Assembly: GCA_032622095.1 (NCBI GenBank)
Contig: CP136061.1
Coordinates: 38,815,797-38,879,796 of the forward strand
Origin: Siphonodentalium dalli
Taxonomy: Eukaryota > Mollusca > Scaphopoda > Gadilida > Siphonodentaliidae
Direction of reading: 5' to 3'
Length of the DNA: 64,000 nucleotides
The position numbers and the translations under genes are program-made. Below, piece after piece: positions 37,101 to 47,722 of the stretch. The first letter of the stretch is position 1; every line of letters begins with the position of its first letter. The notes under the pieces are model-generated. The model was not told where the DNA came from. It did not search any database and saw only the letters and a program-made list of their open reading frames with translations.

Positions 37101-39288
37101 AGAGGTTAATTCCTAATTACCTGTAACTGTCAACATTTACAGGTAAGTTGAGATAGATCATTTCAATTTATTAAAGGCGGCTACCACAATTAGCTGGAAA
37201 CAAATGTTTTGAACATCCCATCATGTGTTAATAACATTAAATAACAGTTGGGATTGTGTGCCCCCTCTGTACCTGTAGTATATCGCACCAGAGTTAATTA
37301 ACCACATGGGTTGTGGTGTGAACTGGGGTCTTTGTTAAGTTCAATCTAAAATACATGTGTATTATCAAAATATTTTATGTTTTATTTTATCCTGTGGCTG
37401 CCATCCAATAGCAAAGACACATTCAGGATCTCTGACATGTTATATGAATTTGATAATAATGAAATTGAATTGAGCTTAGTTATATGTTAGTTTTTATCCA
37501 AATATTTCAATTAGTACCAGTATAGGGCAATTCAGATCAACATGAAACTATCAAGTAATTAAATGAAACCTCCAACAGTTGCTGGAACCCATTTGAGGTG
37601 TTCGTTAAATCTAATTTGTAGTCTCTCCCAATAAAACACTTTATAAGGCATTGGGATTGACCACTCAACGCTTCATCTACATGTACAATTGTACATACGT
37701 TTTAAATGAAAATAGTTTGTGTTATTTCATTTGTGTAATATGGGGTGTCTAATGCGAATTTACCCCGAGAGAGCTTTTGTATTTTGTAAACGTGGTGTCG
37801 GTGGCAACACACAAGAAGGCTAATGCTGTTATACGTTGCTGGTGCGAAATTGAAAGTTAAGAAAATAAAATAAAAATTTGTCTGTCTCTTATAGGTGATT
37901 GAAATAACTTGGAATCAAAGAAAATGAATCCTTGCCATTTGTAATCATTGACATTGCCGACTAACTGTGAGGTTGCCTTGCTGATAACAATGAGCAGATG
38001 AGCAGGTATGTAATTTAATTTAGCGTCAATACTGCACAACAGTTATGTGCGATTTTTTGGTATAACCCATTACCCATGGTCCATAATATGACAAATACAA
38101 TACCTTACATAAAGTGACACCTTTGAGGTCATTATAAACTGTATTTCAACAGACTTATTACCAATATTCAATGGCATAGTGAGATTGCTTACTTTGATAT
38201 AGTGGGAATACTTTGCATCATTTGGGATACCTTAGTCCTGGTGTAAAACCACAGAATGTCAGAAGCAAAATGTATGATTTATTTATGTGCATTTATTTGG
38301 TCAGTTCAGTTAAGCATGATATCAATGACAATCTATCATATATTGAGAGATATTATGCATTGAAAAGCTGAATGAGAGATTGAGAGTACTATCTTTTGAG
38401 AGTTCAGAATTTTTTTTTTTTAATTGAAAATTAAATAATAAATAATAATTAATTATTAAATTATTTAGTAATTAATAATTATACATTGATATTTATATCA
38501 TTGTATTATTGTATTATGATTATTTCCATTTCAGATCCAAATATACTGACTGTTGGCTTTTTTTTACAAGGTCAATTGGATTTGTTATTTGTCCATCCTG
38601 TCCTCCATACATTTCTAAATAGTCCCAATTGCAAATGTCTGGCTTATTATTTTTCAGAATAGGGTACTCATAATTTGACTTCATTTATAAGAATGGTGTT
38701 CCTTTTTCTGCAGAAAGACGGCTCCTCTCATGGAAAACATATATGATGCTACATCTGTGACCACAGTTTAATGAAGAAAGTGGAAGTAAATAAAAGTTCT
38801 CGGTACCTAACGGAAACTTATTATAAAATGTTACAAATCTCTTTTGATTACTCTTATGTTCATATTTCAAAAAAATGGTATGTATTCCTCCATATGTGTT
38901 CTACACCCCTGTGAAGTTCCATTGCGTACAGTTGTGGATTTATCAAGATATTGCCAAATTACTTTTTTTGGGCAAACGTGCGTCTCCCCCTTAAAATCCA
39001 TACTTAGAGTCCATACTATGTAGTAACCAGGCACATGCTTTTGAATTTGAAAATGAATCACCCTACGTAGATTCATATCTCCAATTACCTCGTGCTGTCT
39101 GAAAGCGCTCGAATTCCATTGTATATAACTATGCATGTGCCGTTGATTCGGCGTTGAACTCAGGCGCCGCCATTGTTGTGACGTACGCGCGCCTTTTGAG
39201 TTAACGTGACAAATGACGGCATTAAGCAAAGTATAGATCTAAGGTACTTTAGCAGTTAAATGTCGTATACGGCACTCTAGCCAGTCCG
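34146..39288. mobile_element. 5.1-kb long-TIR (MULE-like) element without recognisable transposase
   Basis: The left end GGCCCTGGCTAGAGTACC is inverted at the right end (CACTCTAGCCAGTCC). The arms stay homologous in inverse orientation for about 580 bp: GGTACCGAGAACTTTTA at 34640 matches AAAGTTCTCGGTACC at 38794, GCACGTTTGCCCAAA at 34418 matches TTTGGGCAAACGTGC at 38966, and CATGAGAGGAGCC at 34711 matches GGCTCCTCTCATG at 38718. The 4-kb interior is AT-rich and has no long open frame. A target duplication is not convincing here, unlike in the short relative at 24827-25746. The right terminus lies about 140 bp beyond the opsin stop codon. Confidence 0.7.
37022..37115. repeat. Two-copy tandem repeat inside the 5.1-kb element
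   Basis: GGGGCTGTCCTGTACCCGAT with GAGCAATGAGAGGTT is followed by a related GGGTTGTCCTGTGCCGGGTA with GGGTAATGAGAGGTT. Confidence 0.7.
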
Positions 39289-39429
39289 TAAAAACAAACT
39301 AGCATATGCTCGTAACAGTCACAATGCAATGTTTTGTGTCAGTTCCTCATATATTATGTTCTTGTGCGTTTGTAAATCGTCGTGGCCATTTTGAATGCGC
39401 GGTACTCACCAATCTCGAAACCACGTGAT

Positions 39430-39741
39430 TCACCCCTTGAAACTGTTTGAATGAGAAGGTGAGTTTTCAATAGCGAAATTGGTTTCAACAGTGAAGACTT
39501 GACGTCGAGTTGGCCTCCGTGACTTTGGTTCAGTAGCTGTCAGAATCTGCCTTAGGTGAACTTTGAACTTCGTGTGACCTATAGCATATATGACGGGGTT
39601 ATAGGCACACTGAGCCGTTGCGATGATTGTCGGATATACGGAAAGCCACAAAGGAATCTCTACTCCAGATGCGGATGCCAGGTATATAAGGCTGTATGGC
39701 ACCCACGTGACAATAAAAACAACCACCGTAACCAAGACAAT
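39430..39741 (-). CDS. Opsin-like receptor, last exon: TM6, TM7 and C-terminal tail
   Basis: On the minus strand a tttcag acceptor at 39742-39744 opens the exon in phase 0, continuing directly from the AAG that ends the TM4-TM5 exon. It encodes TM6 with the toggle motif TWVPY (W265 and P267 equivalents), a short loop ASGVEIPLW, and TM7 with ATAQCAYNPVIY. Counting from the NPVIY asparagine (302), residue 296, the retinal Schiff-base lysine of opsins, is threonine. Tyrosine 306 of NPxxY is kept. The tail starts HTKFKVHLRQI and is basic and serine-rich; the stop is TGA at 39432-39430. The frame is intact, so the K296T change is not caused by a frameshift. A receptor of this kind could fold but should not bind retinal covalently. 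It sits at the 3' end of the gene, whose TM6 part is duplicated at 39893-40000. Confidence 0.88.
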   Translation of the reverse strand: MVLVTVVVFIVTWVPYSLIYLASASGVEIPLWLSVYPTIIATAQCAYNPVIYAIGHTKFKVHLRQILTATEPKSRRPTRRQVFTVETNFAIENSPSHSNSFKG

Positions 39742-40151
39742 CTGAAACGAGATAGTATAAATTAAATACGACTTCAATAAAAGTGATCCAACTTCTTGAG
39801 CATGTACTTTCAGCATATGCAACAGTGGGGCGGGGTTGGTTTTGGGGTTGTATCTGACCCCCTCCCCCCAATTTTGGCAAAAACAATTCAGCATATACGG
39901 AAAGCCACAAAGGAATCTCTACTCCAGATGCGGATGCCAGGTATATAAGGCTGTATGGCACCCACGTGACAATAAAAACAACCACCGTAACCAAGACAAT
40001 CTGAAACGAGATAGTATAAATTAAATACGACTTCAATAAAAGTGATCCAACTTCTTGAGCATGTACTTTCAGCATATGCAACAGTGGGGCGGGGTTGGTT
40101 TTGGGGTTGTGTCTCACCCCCTCCCCCCAATTTTGGCAAAAACAATTCAGC
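39634..40151. repeat. 259-bp tandem duplication spanning the start of the opsin last exon
   Basis: 39634-39892 and 39893-40151 are almost identical, both beginning ATATACGGAAAGCCACAAAG and ending GGCAAAAACAATTCAGC. I see two base differences (TATCTGACC versus TGTCTCACC). Each copy holds the acceptor and the first 36 codons of the exon plus about 150 bp of intron that belongs to a GTTGGAAATTTCC-family element. Confidence 0.95.
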
Positions 40152-40450
40152 AGTTGGAAATGTCATGACTGGCGCAGCGTCAGTTGGAAATTTCTTTTAA
40201 ATTTAATCTGATAGTTTGATATTCCAACCAACATTTAGCGTGAACCTTGTTGTCTTTAAAGTAAAATTCGAATAATATTCCAAATTTCGGTCACATTTTT
40301 AGATTGAAATGGTAATCAGTTGGAAATTTCCAACAATATGGGGCGTTATAGGCTTGAAATTTGAAACAGTTGGAAAGGTTGAGGTGCCAGTTGGAAATCC
40401 CAAGGTGGTGGTGAAAAGTTTTTTTAGGACTTGGATATTTGTGTCTGGTT
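39820..40450. mobile_element. GTTGGAAATTTCC-family element in the opsin TM5-TM6 intron
   Basis: CAGTTGGAAATGTCATGACTG, repeated GTTGGAAATTTCCAAC words, and a GGGGGCGGGG-type stretch followed by CCCCAATTTTGGC match the family at 20.1 and 26.0 kb. One end is included in the 259-bp duplication. Confidence 0.6.
39893..40000 (-). pseudogene. Duplicated partial opsin exon (TM6 plus loop, no TM7)
   Basis: This copy keeps an acceptor identical to the real one and 36 in-frame codons from TM6 through the loop to LWLSVY. It then breaks at the duplication junction, before the TM7 sequence. Because the gene is on the minus strand, this acceptor is met first by a transcript coming from the TM4-TM5 exon. 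Use of it would replace TM7 and the tail with unrelated residues. Use of the second acceptor at 39742 would give the full receptor. No donor consensus is obvious at the end of the copy, so it is best seen as a duplicated exon start. Confidence 0.85.
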
Positions 40451-40769
40451 CAAGGGGGCATCACTCGGAGATAGCAATACCTTGATTGGTATAGACATAA
40501 CTCACTTATAATTGTATGCTGTAGTTTTGTTATGTGTTTGCGTTCGTTGAGACCAAGTTATTGTTTTGTTCGTGGAATGTTGGCGCGAAATGGATTACTT
40601 CAGCTTGGCAAGACAGACATATTGATGGCAGTCGGACTGAATCTGGCGTACATTGGACGCTGACATATGCAAGGACAGATTGATATTACATGTTCTTGTC
40701 GTGAGATAAAATGAGTTGTGCTATCGTCTTCACCATTTGCTACATAGGTTATCAGTTCAAAGTCACGGT

Positions 40770-43700
40770 TTGTCCGTTTGCGTGTGAATACATGTTTCGC
40801 CTGCTCATGCATGTCAGTTGTCCGTTTGCGTGTGAATACATGTTTCGCCTGCCCATGAATGTCAGTTGTCAGTTTGCGTGTGAATACATGTTTCGCCTGC
40901 TCATGCATGTCAGTTGTCCGTTTGTGTGTGAATACATGTTTCGCCTGCTCATGCATGTCAGTTGTCCGTTTGCGTGTGAATACATGTTTCGCCTGCTCAT
41001 GCATGTCAGTTGTCCGTTTGCGTGTGAATACATGTTTCGCCTGCCCATGCATGTCAGTTGTCAGTTTGCGTGTGAATACATGTTTCGCCTGCTCATGCAT
41101 GTCAGTTGTCCGTTTGCGTGTGAATACATCTTTCGCCTGCTCATGCATGTCAGTTGTCCGTTTGCGTGTGAATACACGTTTCGCCTGCCCATGCATGTCA
41201 GTTGTCCGTTTGCGTGTGAATACATGTTTCGCCTGCTCATGCATGTCTGTTGTCCGTTTGCGTGTGAATACATGTTTCGCCTGCTCATGCATGTCAGTTG
41301 TCCGTTTGCGTGTGAATACACGTTTCGCCTGCCCATGCATGTCAGTTGTCCGTTTGCGTGTGAATACATGTTTCACCTGCTCATGCATGTCTGTTGTCCG
41401 TTTGCGTGTGAATACATGTTTCGCCTGCTCATGCATGTCAGTTGTCCGTTTGCGTGTGAATACATCTTTCGCCTGCTCATGCATGTCAGTTGTCCGTTTG
41501 CGTGTGAATACACGTTTCGCCTGCCCATGCATGTCAGTTGTCCGTTTGCGTGTGAATACATGTTTCGCCTGCTCATGCATGTCTGTTGTCCGTTTGCGTG
41601 TGAATACATGTTTCGCCTGCTCATGCATGTCAGTTGTCCGTTTGCGTGTGAATACACGTTTCGCCTGCCCATGCATGTCAGTTGTCCGTTTGCGTGTGAA
41701 TACATGTTTCGCCTGCTCATGCATGTCTGTTGTCCGTTTGCGTGTGAATACATGTTTCGCCTGCTCATGCATGTCAGTTGTCCGTTTAAGTGTGAATACA
41801 TGTTTCGCCTGCGCATGGCTTCATGCATGTCAGTTGTCCGTTTGCGTGTGAATACATGTTTCGCCTGCTCATGCATGTCAGTTGTCCGTTTGCGTGTGAA
41901 TACATGTTTCGCCTGCTCATGACTTCGTGCATGTCAGTTGTCCGTTTGCGTGTGAATACATGTTTCGCCTGCTCATGCATGTCAGTTGTCCGTTTGCGTG
42001 TGAATACATGTTTCGCCTGCTCATGCATGTCAGTTGTCCGTTTGCGTGTGAATACATGTTTCGCCTGCTCATGCATGTCAGTTGTCCGTTTGCGTGTGAA
42101 TACATGTTTCGCCTGCTCATGACTTCGTGCATGTTAGTTGTCCGTTTGCGTGTGAATACATGTTTCGCCTGCTCATGCATGTCAGTTGTCCGTTTGCGTG
42201 TGAATACATGTTTCGCCTGCTCATGACTTCGTGCATGTCAGTTGTCCGTTTGCGTGTGAATACATGTTTCGCCTGCTCATGACTTCGTGCATGTCAGTTG
42301 TCCGTTTGCGTGTGAATACATGTTTCGCCTGCTCATGCATGTCAGTTGTCCGTTTGCGTGTGAATACATGTTTCGCCTGCTCATGCATGTCAGTTGTCCG
42401 TTTGCGTGTGAATACATGTTTCGCCTGCTCATGACTTCGTGCATGTCAGTTGTCCGTTTGCGTGTGAATACATGTTTCGCCTGCTCATGACTTCGTGCAT
42501 GTCAGTTGTCCGTTTGCGTGTGAATACATGTTTCGCCTGCTCATGCATGTCAGTTGTCCGTTTGCGTGTGAATACATGTTTCGCCTGCTCATGCATGTCA
42601 GTTGTCCGTTTGCGTGTGAATACATCTTTCGCCTGCTCATGCATGTCAGTTGTCCGTTTGCGTGTGAATACATGTTTCGCCTGCTCATGCATGTCAGTTG
42701 TCCGTTTGCGTGTGAATACATGTTTCGCCTGCTCATGCATGTCAGTTGTCCGTTTGCGTGTGAATACATGTTTCGCCTGCTCATGCATGTCAGTTGTCCG
42801 TTTGCGTGTGAATACATCTTTCGCCTGCTCATGCATGTCAGTTGTCCGTTTGCGTGTGAATACATGTTTCGCCTGCTCATGCATGTCAATTGTCCGTTTG
42901 CGTGTGAATACATGTTTCGCCTGCTCATGCATGTCAGTTGTCCGTTTGCGTGTGAATACATGTTTCGCCTGCTCATGCATGTCAGTTGTCCGTTTGCGTG
43001 TGAATACATGTTTCGCCTGCTCATGACTTCGTGCATGTCAGTTGTCCGTTTGCGTGTGAATACATGTTTCGCCTGCTCATGCATGTCAGTTGTCCGTTTG
43101 CGTGTGAATACATGTTTCGCCTGCTCATGACTTCGTGCATGTCAGTTGTCCGTTTGCGTGTGAATACATGTTTCGCCTGCTCATGACTTCGTGCATGTCA
43201 GTTGTCCGTTTGCGTGTGAATACATGTTTCGCCTGCTCATGCATGTCAGTTGTCCGTTTGCGTGTGAATACATGTTTCGCCTGCTCATGCATGTCAGTTG
43301 TCCGTTTGCGTGTGAATACATCTTTCGCCTGCTCATGCATGTCAGTTGTCCGTTTGCGTGTGAATACATGTTTCGCCTGCTCATGCATGTCAATTGTCCG
43401 TTTGCGTGTGAATACATGTTTCGCCTGCTCATGCATGTCAGTTGTCCGTTTGCGTGTGAATACACGTTTCGCCTGCTCATGCATGTCAGTTGTCCGTTTG
43501 CGTGTGAATACATGTTTCGCCTGCTCATGCATGTCAGTTGTCCGTTTGCGTGTGAATACATGTTTCGCCTGCTCATGCATGTCAGTTGTCCGTTTGCGTG
43601 TGAATACATGTTTCGCCTGCTCATGCATGTCAGTTGTCCGTTTGCGTGTGAATACATGTTTCGCCTGCTCATGACTTCGTGCATGTCAGTTGTCCGTTTG

Positions 43701-45096
43701 CGTGTGAATACATGTTTCGCCTGCTCATGCATGTCAGTTGTCCGTTTGCGTGTGAATACATGTTTCGCATGCTCATGCATGTCAGTTGTCCGTTTGCGTG
43801 TGAATACATGTTTCGCCTGCTCATGACTTCGTGCATGTCAGTTGTCCGTTTGCGTGTGAATACATGTTTCGCCTGCTCATGACTTCGTGCATGTCAGTTG
43901 TCCGTTTGCGTGTGAATACATGTTTCGCCTGCTCATGCATGTCAGTTGTCCGTTTGCGTGTGAATACATGTTTCGCCTGCTCATGCATGTCAGTTGTCCG
44001 TTTGCGTGTGAATACATGTTTCGCCTGCTCATGCATGTCAGTTGTCCGTTTGCGTGTGAATACATGTTTCGCATGCTCATGCATGTCAGTTGTCCGTTTG
44101 CGTGTGAATACATGTTTCGCCTGCTCATGACTTCGTGCATGTCAGTTGTCCGTTTGCGTGTGAATACATGTTTCGCCTGCTCATGCATGTCAGTTGTCCG
44201 TTTGCGTGTGAATACATGTTTCGCCTGCTCATGACTTCGTGCATGTCAGTTGTCCGTTTGCGTGTGAATACATGTTTCGCCTGCTCATGACTTCGTGCAT
44301 GTCAGTTGTCCGTTTGCGTGTGAATACATGTTTCGCCTGCTCATGCATGTCAGTTGTCCGTTTGCGTGTGAATACATGTTTCGCCTGCTCATGCATGTCA
44401 GTTGTCCGTTTGCGTGTGAATACATGTTTCGCCTGCTCATGCATGTCAGTTGTCCGTTTGCGTGTGAATACATGTTTCGCCTGCTCATGACTTCGTGCAT
44501 GTCAGTTGTCCGTTTGCGTGTGAATACATGTTTCGCCTGCTCATGCATGTCAGTTGTCCGTTTGCGTGTGAATACATGTTTCGCCTGCTCATGCATGTCA
44601 GTTGTCCGTTTGCGTGTGAATACATCTTTCGCCTGCTCATGCATGTCAGTTGTCCGTTTGCGTGTGAATACATCTTTCGCCTGCTCATGCATGTCAATTG
44701 TCCGTTTGCGTGTGAATACATCTTTCGCCTGCTCATGCATGTCAGTTGTCCGTTTGCGTGTGAATACATCTTTCGCCTGCTCATGCATGTCAATTGTCCG
44801 TTTGCGTGTGAATACATCTTTCGCCTGCTCATGCATGTCAGTTGTCCGTTTGCGTGTGAATACATCTTTCGCCTGCTCATGCATGTCAATTGTCCGTTTG
44901 CGTGTGAATACATGTTTCGCCTGCTCATGCATGTCAGTTGTCCGTTTGCGTGTGAATACATGTTTCGTCTGCTCATGCATGTCAGTTGTCCGTTTGCGTG
45001 TGAATACATCTTTCGCCTGCTCATGCATGTCAATTGTCCGTTTGCGTGTGGATACATGTTTCGCCTGCTCATGCCTGTCAGTTGTCCGTTTGCGTG
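40770..45096. repeat. 4.3-kb minisatellite of 48-bp and 56-bp units in an opsin intron
   Basis: The basic unit is 48 bp (GCATGTCAGTTGTCCGTTTG followed by CGTGTGAATACATGTTTCGC and CTGCTCAT), in roughly 87 copies. About sixteen units carry an extra GACTTCGT (56 bp), all after 41.9 kb. Variants include CATCTTTCG, CACGTTTCG with CCCATG, and TCAATTG. In 41.16-41.8 kb the variants recur with a seven-unit, 336-bp period. In 42.44-43.89 kb the pattern repeats with a 696-bp period (eleven 48-bp plus three 56-bp units). Since 48 is a multiple of 3, long open frames appear on both strands; they are repeat artefacts. The array lies wholly in the intron between TM5 and TM6. Confidence 0.97.
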
Positions 45097-45327
45097 CAGT
45101 AAGTGTCGCATATGTTTGTTTTTTATTTGGATTTTTCTTGTAATTAAGCTGTTCTTGTGCTATGTGTTCATGTGTATACGGACGATTTGATGTGGATATC
45201 GTTAATTTTACCAAGCCTGTCCTGTTATGTATGAGCTATTGATATTTCGAATGTCGCATCTAAAAGATGTATATATGATGTATATATGATGCATATTTAA
45301 CGAAGTGATGCAGTTGGAAATTTCAAG

Positions 45328-45496
45328 GTTGACACCAAGCCTTGAAATATGGTGTCTGTCATTTGCAGAATGAGGTCCCCAGAGGGTGAATTTAGTGATG
45401 CTACCCCGCATAGCGTGCTAGCATCACCAAATTCACACTCTGGGAACCTCATTCTGCAAATGACAGACACCCTATTTCAAGGCTTGGTGGACACCC
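45328..45496. repeat. Foldback MITE (~170 bp)
   Basis: The arms CACCAAGCCTTGAAATA and, inverted, TATTTCAAGGCTTGGTG, continue through GTGTCTGTCATTTGCAGAAT and its complement. They give an almost complete palindrome with a GC-rich loop near 45405. Confidence 0.85.
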
Positions 45497-45499
45497 ACA

Positions 45500-46235
45500 T
45501 CAACGGAGACTCCTCTAGGTAACATTCCACCATGTCGACTGATCAGTAGGGGTGAATGTATTTCAGTGACATTGATCCCATATATAGTGAGTAGTAACAT
45601 TTTCTGCGAAACAGTGGCTCTAGATACTGGGCCTATTTAGCACCTAAAATATGACTTTGCAATAGACCAATATAATTTACTTTGCACTTGACAGCATACT
45701 GTTTACATGATGTAACATTCGTATGGACATTAAATGTATTTCTCTTTATATTGAATCGTGCCTGAACCCAATGTTTTTGTTTCGGAATTATATGTCGACA
45801 AACGAATAGATAATTAAAGGCCCACGTAATATTCGTAAAAAAGAACAACTTTGAGCAAGATTTCTATTGGATCACACCACCGGAGTGTTTCACATCACTT
45901 TAAAATGATACTTTATAGTTTTCAAGACAAAAGCAATTTTTCCTGCCAAAATGAATCTAGTTGAACTAATAAACAATTGAGTGTACTTAGAAGATAACAA
46001 AAACAGATTTAGATTTAGATTTTATAAATATGTTTTCTGATCACCTATTTCTGCCCCATCAATGATATCCGTTTAAATTTCATCAGCACCTATAGTTCAT
46101 AAAACATGTGTGGTTTACTATGAATTTCAATTCAGTGGTATCAAGTCTTTTGAATTTCTATTGGAAATTGAGATTTCAGTGAGGTTGGAAAATTAGCCAT
46201 CTCAGCACCATCGTAAAGGCCCACCTAATTTTCGA
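45500..46235. other. Intronic stretch, nothing recognised
   Basis: This is part of the TM5-TM6 intron. AT-rich, with no open frame of interest. Confidence 0.4.
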
Positions 46236-46239
46236 ACCC

Positions 46240-46676
46240 CATATCACATATATATTGTTTTACTCTGTGCCAATGCATTCTCTTATATATGCGAGTCGAC
46301 CATAGATCGCCTCGCATATATAAGAGAATGCATTGGCCTAACAATGTTTTATCATTATTTTTAAATAAATGTTTCTTACAATTTTTAGGACATAAAATAA
46401 AAAACATCCATTAACCTGCATGGAGCCCCACACATATATAGAAGCATATAGAAGAGTGTCGTCTCCTCATGTTTGTCTGGGGCTCTGTATGGGTGAAATT
46501 ATAAAATTGTTAAAGAATACAAGAAAAGATTATTAAAATTGTAAAAAATTGTTAGGCCAATGCATTCTCTTATATATGAGAGGCGACCTATGGTCGACTC
46601 GCATATATAAGAGAATGCATTGGCACAGGGTAAAAAAATCCCGACTTACGACTGGATTTGATATGGCGGGTCAAAT
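46240..46676. mobile_element. Double-hairpin MITE, left terminus eroded
   Basis: It has the stems at 46266-46345 and 46553-46630, the same GGAGCCCCACACATATATA spacer as the 24.9-kb and 54.3-kb copies, and an intact right end (CGACTTACGACTGGATTTG, ATATGGCGGGTC). The left TGACCCGCC end is degraded. Confidence 0.85.
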
Positions 46677-46731
46677 ATATGCCATATTATATCTCATTTG
46701 AAAAAGGAAGCCCCAAAAACAGTGTATTATC

Positions 46732-46850
46732 AACTAATCCTGTGCAATAAACTTATCCTGTGCAATAAACTTATCCTGTGCAATAAACTTATCCTGTGCA
46801 ATATATATAAACTTATCCTGTGCAATAAACTTATCCTGTGCAATAAACTG
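46732..46850. repeat. 18-bp minisatellite, six to seven copies
   Basis: CTTATCCTGTGCAATAAA is repeated head to tail, with one unit disturbed by an extra ATATAT. Confidence 0.95.
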
Positions 46851-47366
46851 AACATATCGTTTTTGTTGAGCTACCGACGTGTTTTGTGTATATTATCTTC
46901 TGTATTCTGGTGCAAATTGGATTATTTCCAATGGAGGGGGAATAACTCTATATCCTAATGAAAATATATTTTTAGTTTGAATTTTGTTGCATTATGGGAG
47001 CCATAACGGGGGAAATCTTTCTATGATTCCAGCTGTATTCTATTTCTCTATGGGCATCTTCTGAGACACAGACGTTTCAAATGGTGATTAATTATAGTAT
47101 GTTAATCATATTTTATGGCATAGATTGTTATTAAAACCGTATATCAAGGCACTATAAACCAAACATAATTGGTGAATCGAAAATTAAGAGGGCATTTAAT
47201 ACAAGTGCAAAATAATTCGCATTCATTGATTGTAAATTGAATAAATAATATTATAGTTCAATAAAACGTCCTAACATTTCTTACAAGGGAACTATATAGG
47301 CCTACTCATAAATGAGATTTAGAAAAGAAATGGATATGTTGTGGCGAGAAAATCACACGAACTCAC

Positions 47367-47722
47367 CTTCGTTGCCCTTTTTTCAATTCCTTCTATATAG
47401 TTCACCCCATGCCTGCTGTCAGCTATGTTCGTCGTGGTGTGCGTGCGGCCATGTGATACGAGTAGATTCGTTGTAGTGAGGATCTTTACGTACCAGTATG
47501 CCATAAAGGCAAGGGGAACCAAGACGATGAACACAACGACGCATATGACGTATGATATAGACTGGGCGCTCTTTCCATGCCACTCGATGCTGCAGCTCGT
47601 ACCGAATGGTTCCACCGTGTAGCTACTCCACCCGATCAAGGGCAATATCGCCCAAAACAGTGAATACACCCAGATGAAGGCTATAATCTGACGGACTTTC
47701 CTCCTTTCTCGCAAATATAACG
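47367..47722 (-). CDS. Opsin-like receptor, exon for intracellular loop 2, TM4, extracellular loop 2, TM5
   Basis: The acceptor (ttactcccattacag) precedes the exon, which is in phase 1, and it closes at ACGAAG|GTGAGT, phase 0. The sequence gives LYLRERRKVRQII, then TM4 (AFIWVYSLFWAILPLIGW). The second extracellular loop, GWSSYTVEPFGTSCSIEW, is a strong opsin signature. It holds the conserved disulfide cysteine (187) and a glutamate at position 181, which serves as counterion in many non-vertebrate-visual opsins. TM5 ends VPLAFMAYWYVKIL with the conserved proline and tyrosine. A threonine/histidine-rich third intracellular loop follows, up to EKRATK. The FGTSC form is most like the RGR/peropsin/Go/Opn5 (tetraopsin) group; that placement is inference. 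Confidence 0.9.

Noticed and set aside
38867-39229. 120-codon minus-strand open frame just downstream of the opsin
   Set aside because: It lies in the right arm of the 5.1-kb element and matches transposon sequence at 25.5-25.7 kb.
40770-45096. CRISPR-like array
   Set aside because: Units are contiguous with no unique spacers, and the DNA is eukaryotic.
40600-45214. Very long overlapping open frames (up to about 400 codons) read as repeat proteins
   Set aside because: They exist in several frames on both strands because the unit is 48 bp, are broken by the 56-bp units, have no splice or start context, and lie in the opsin intron.
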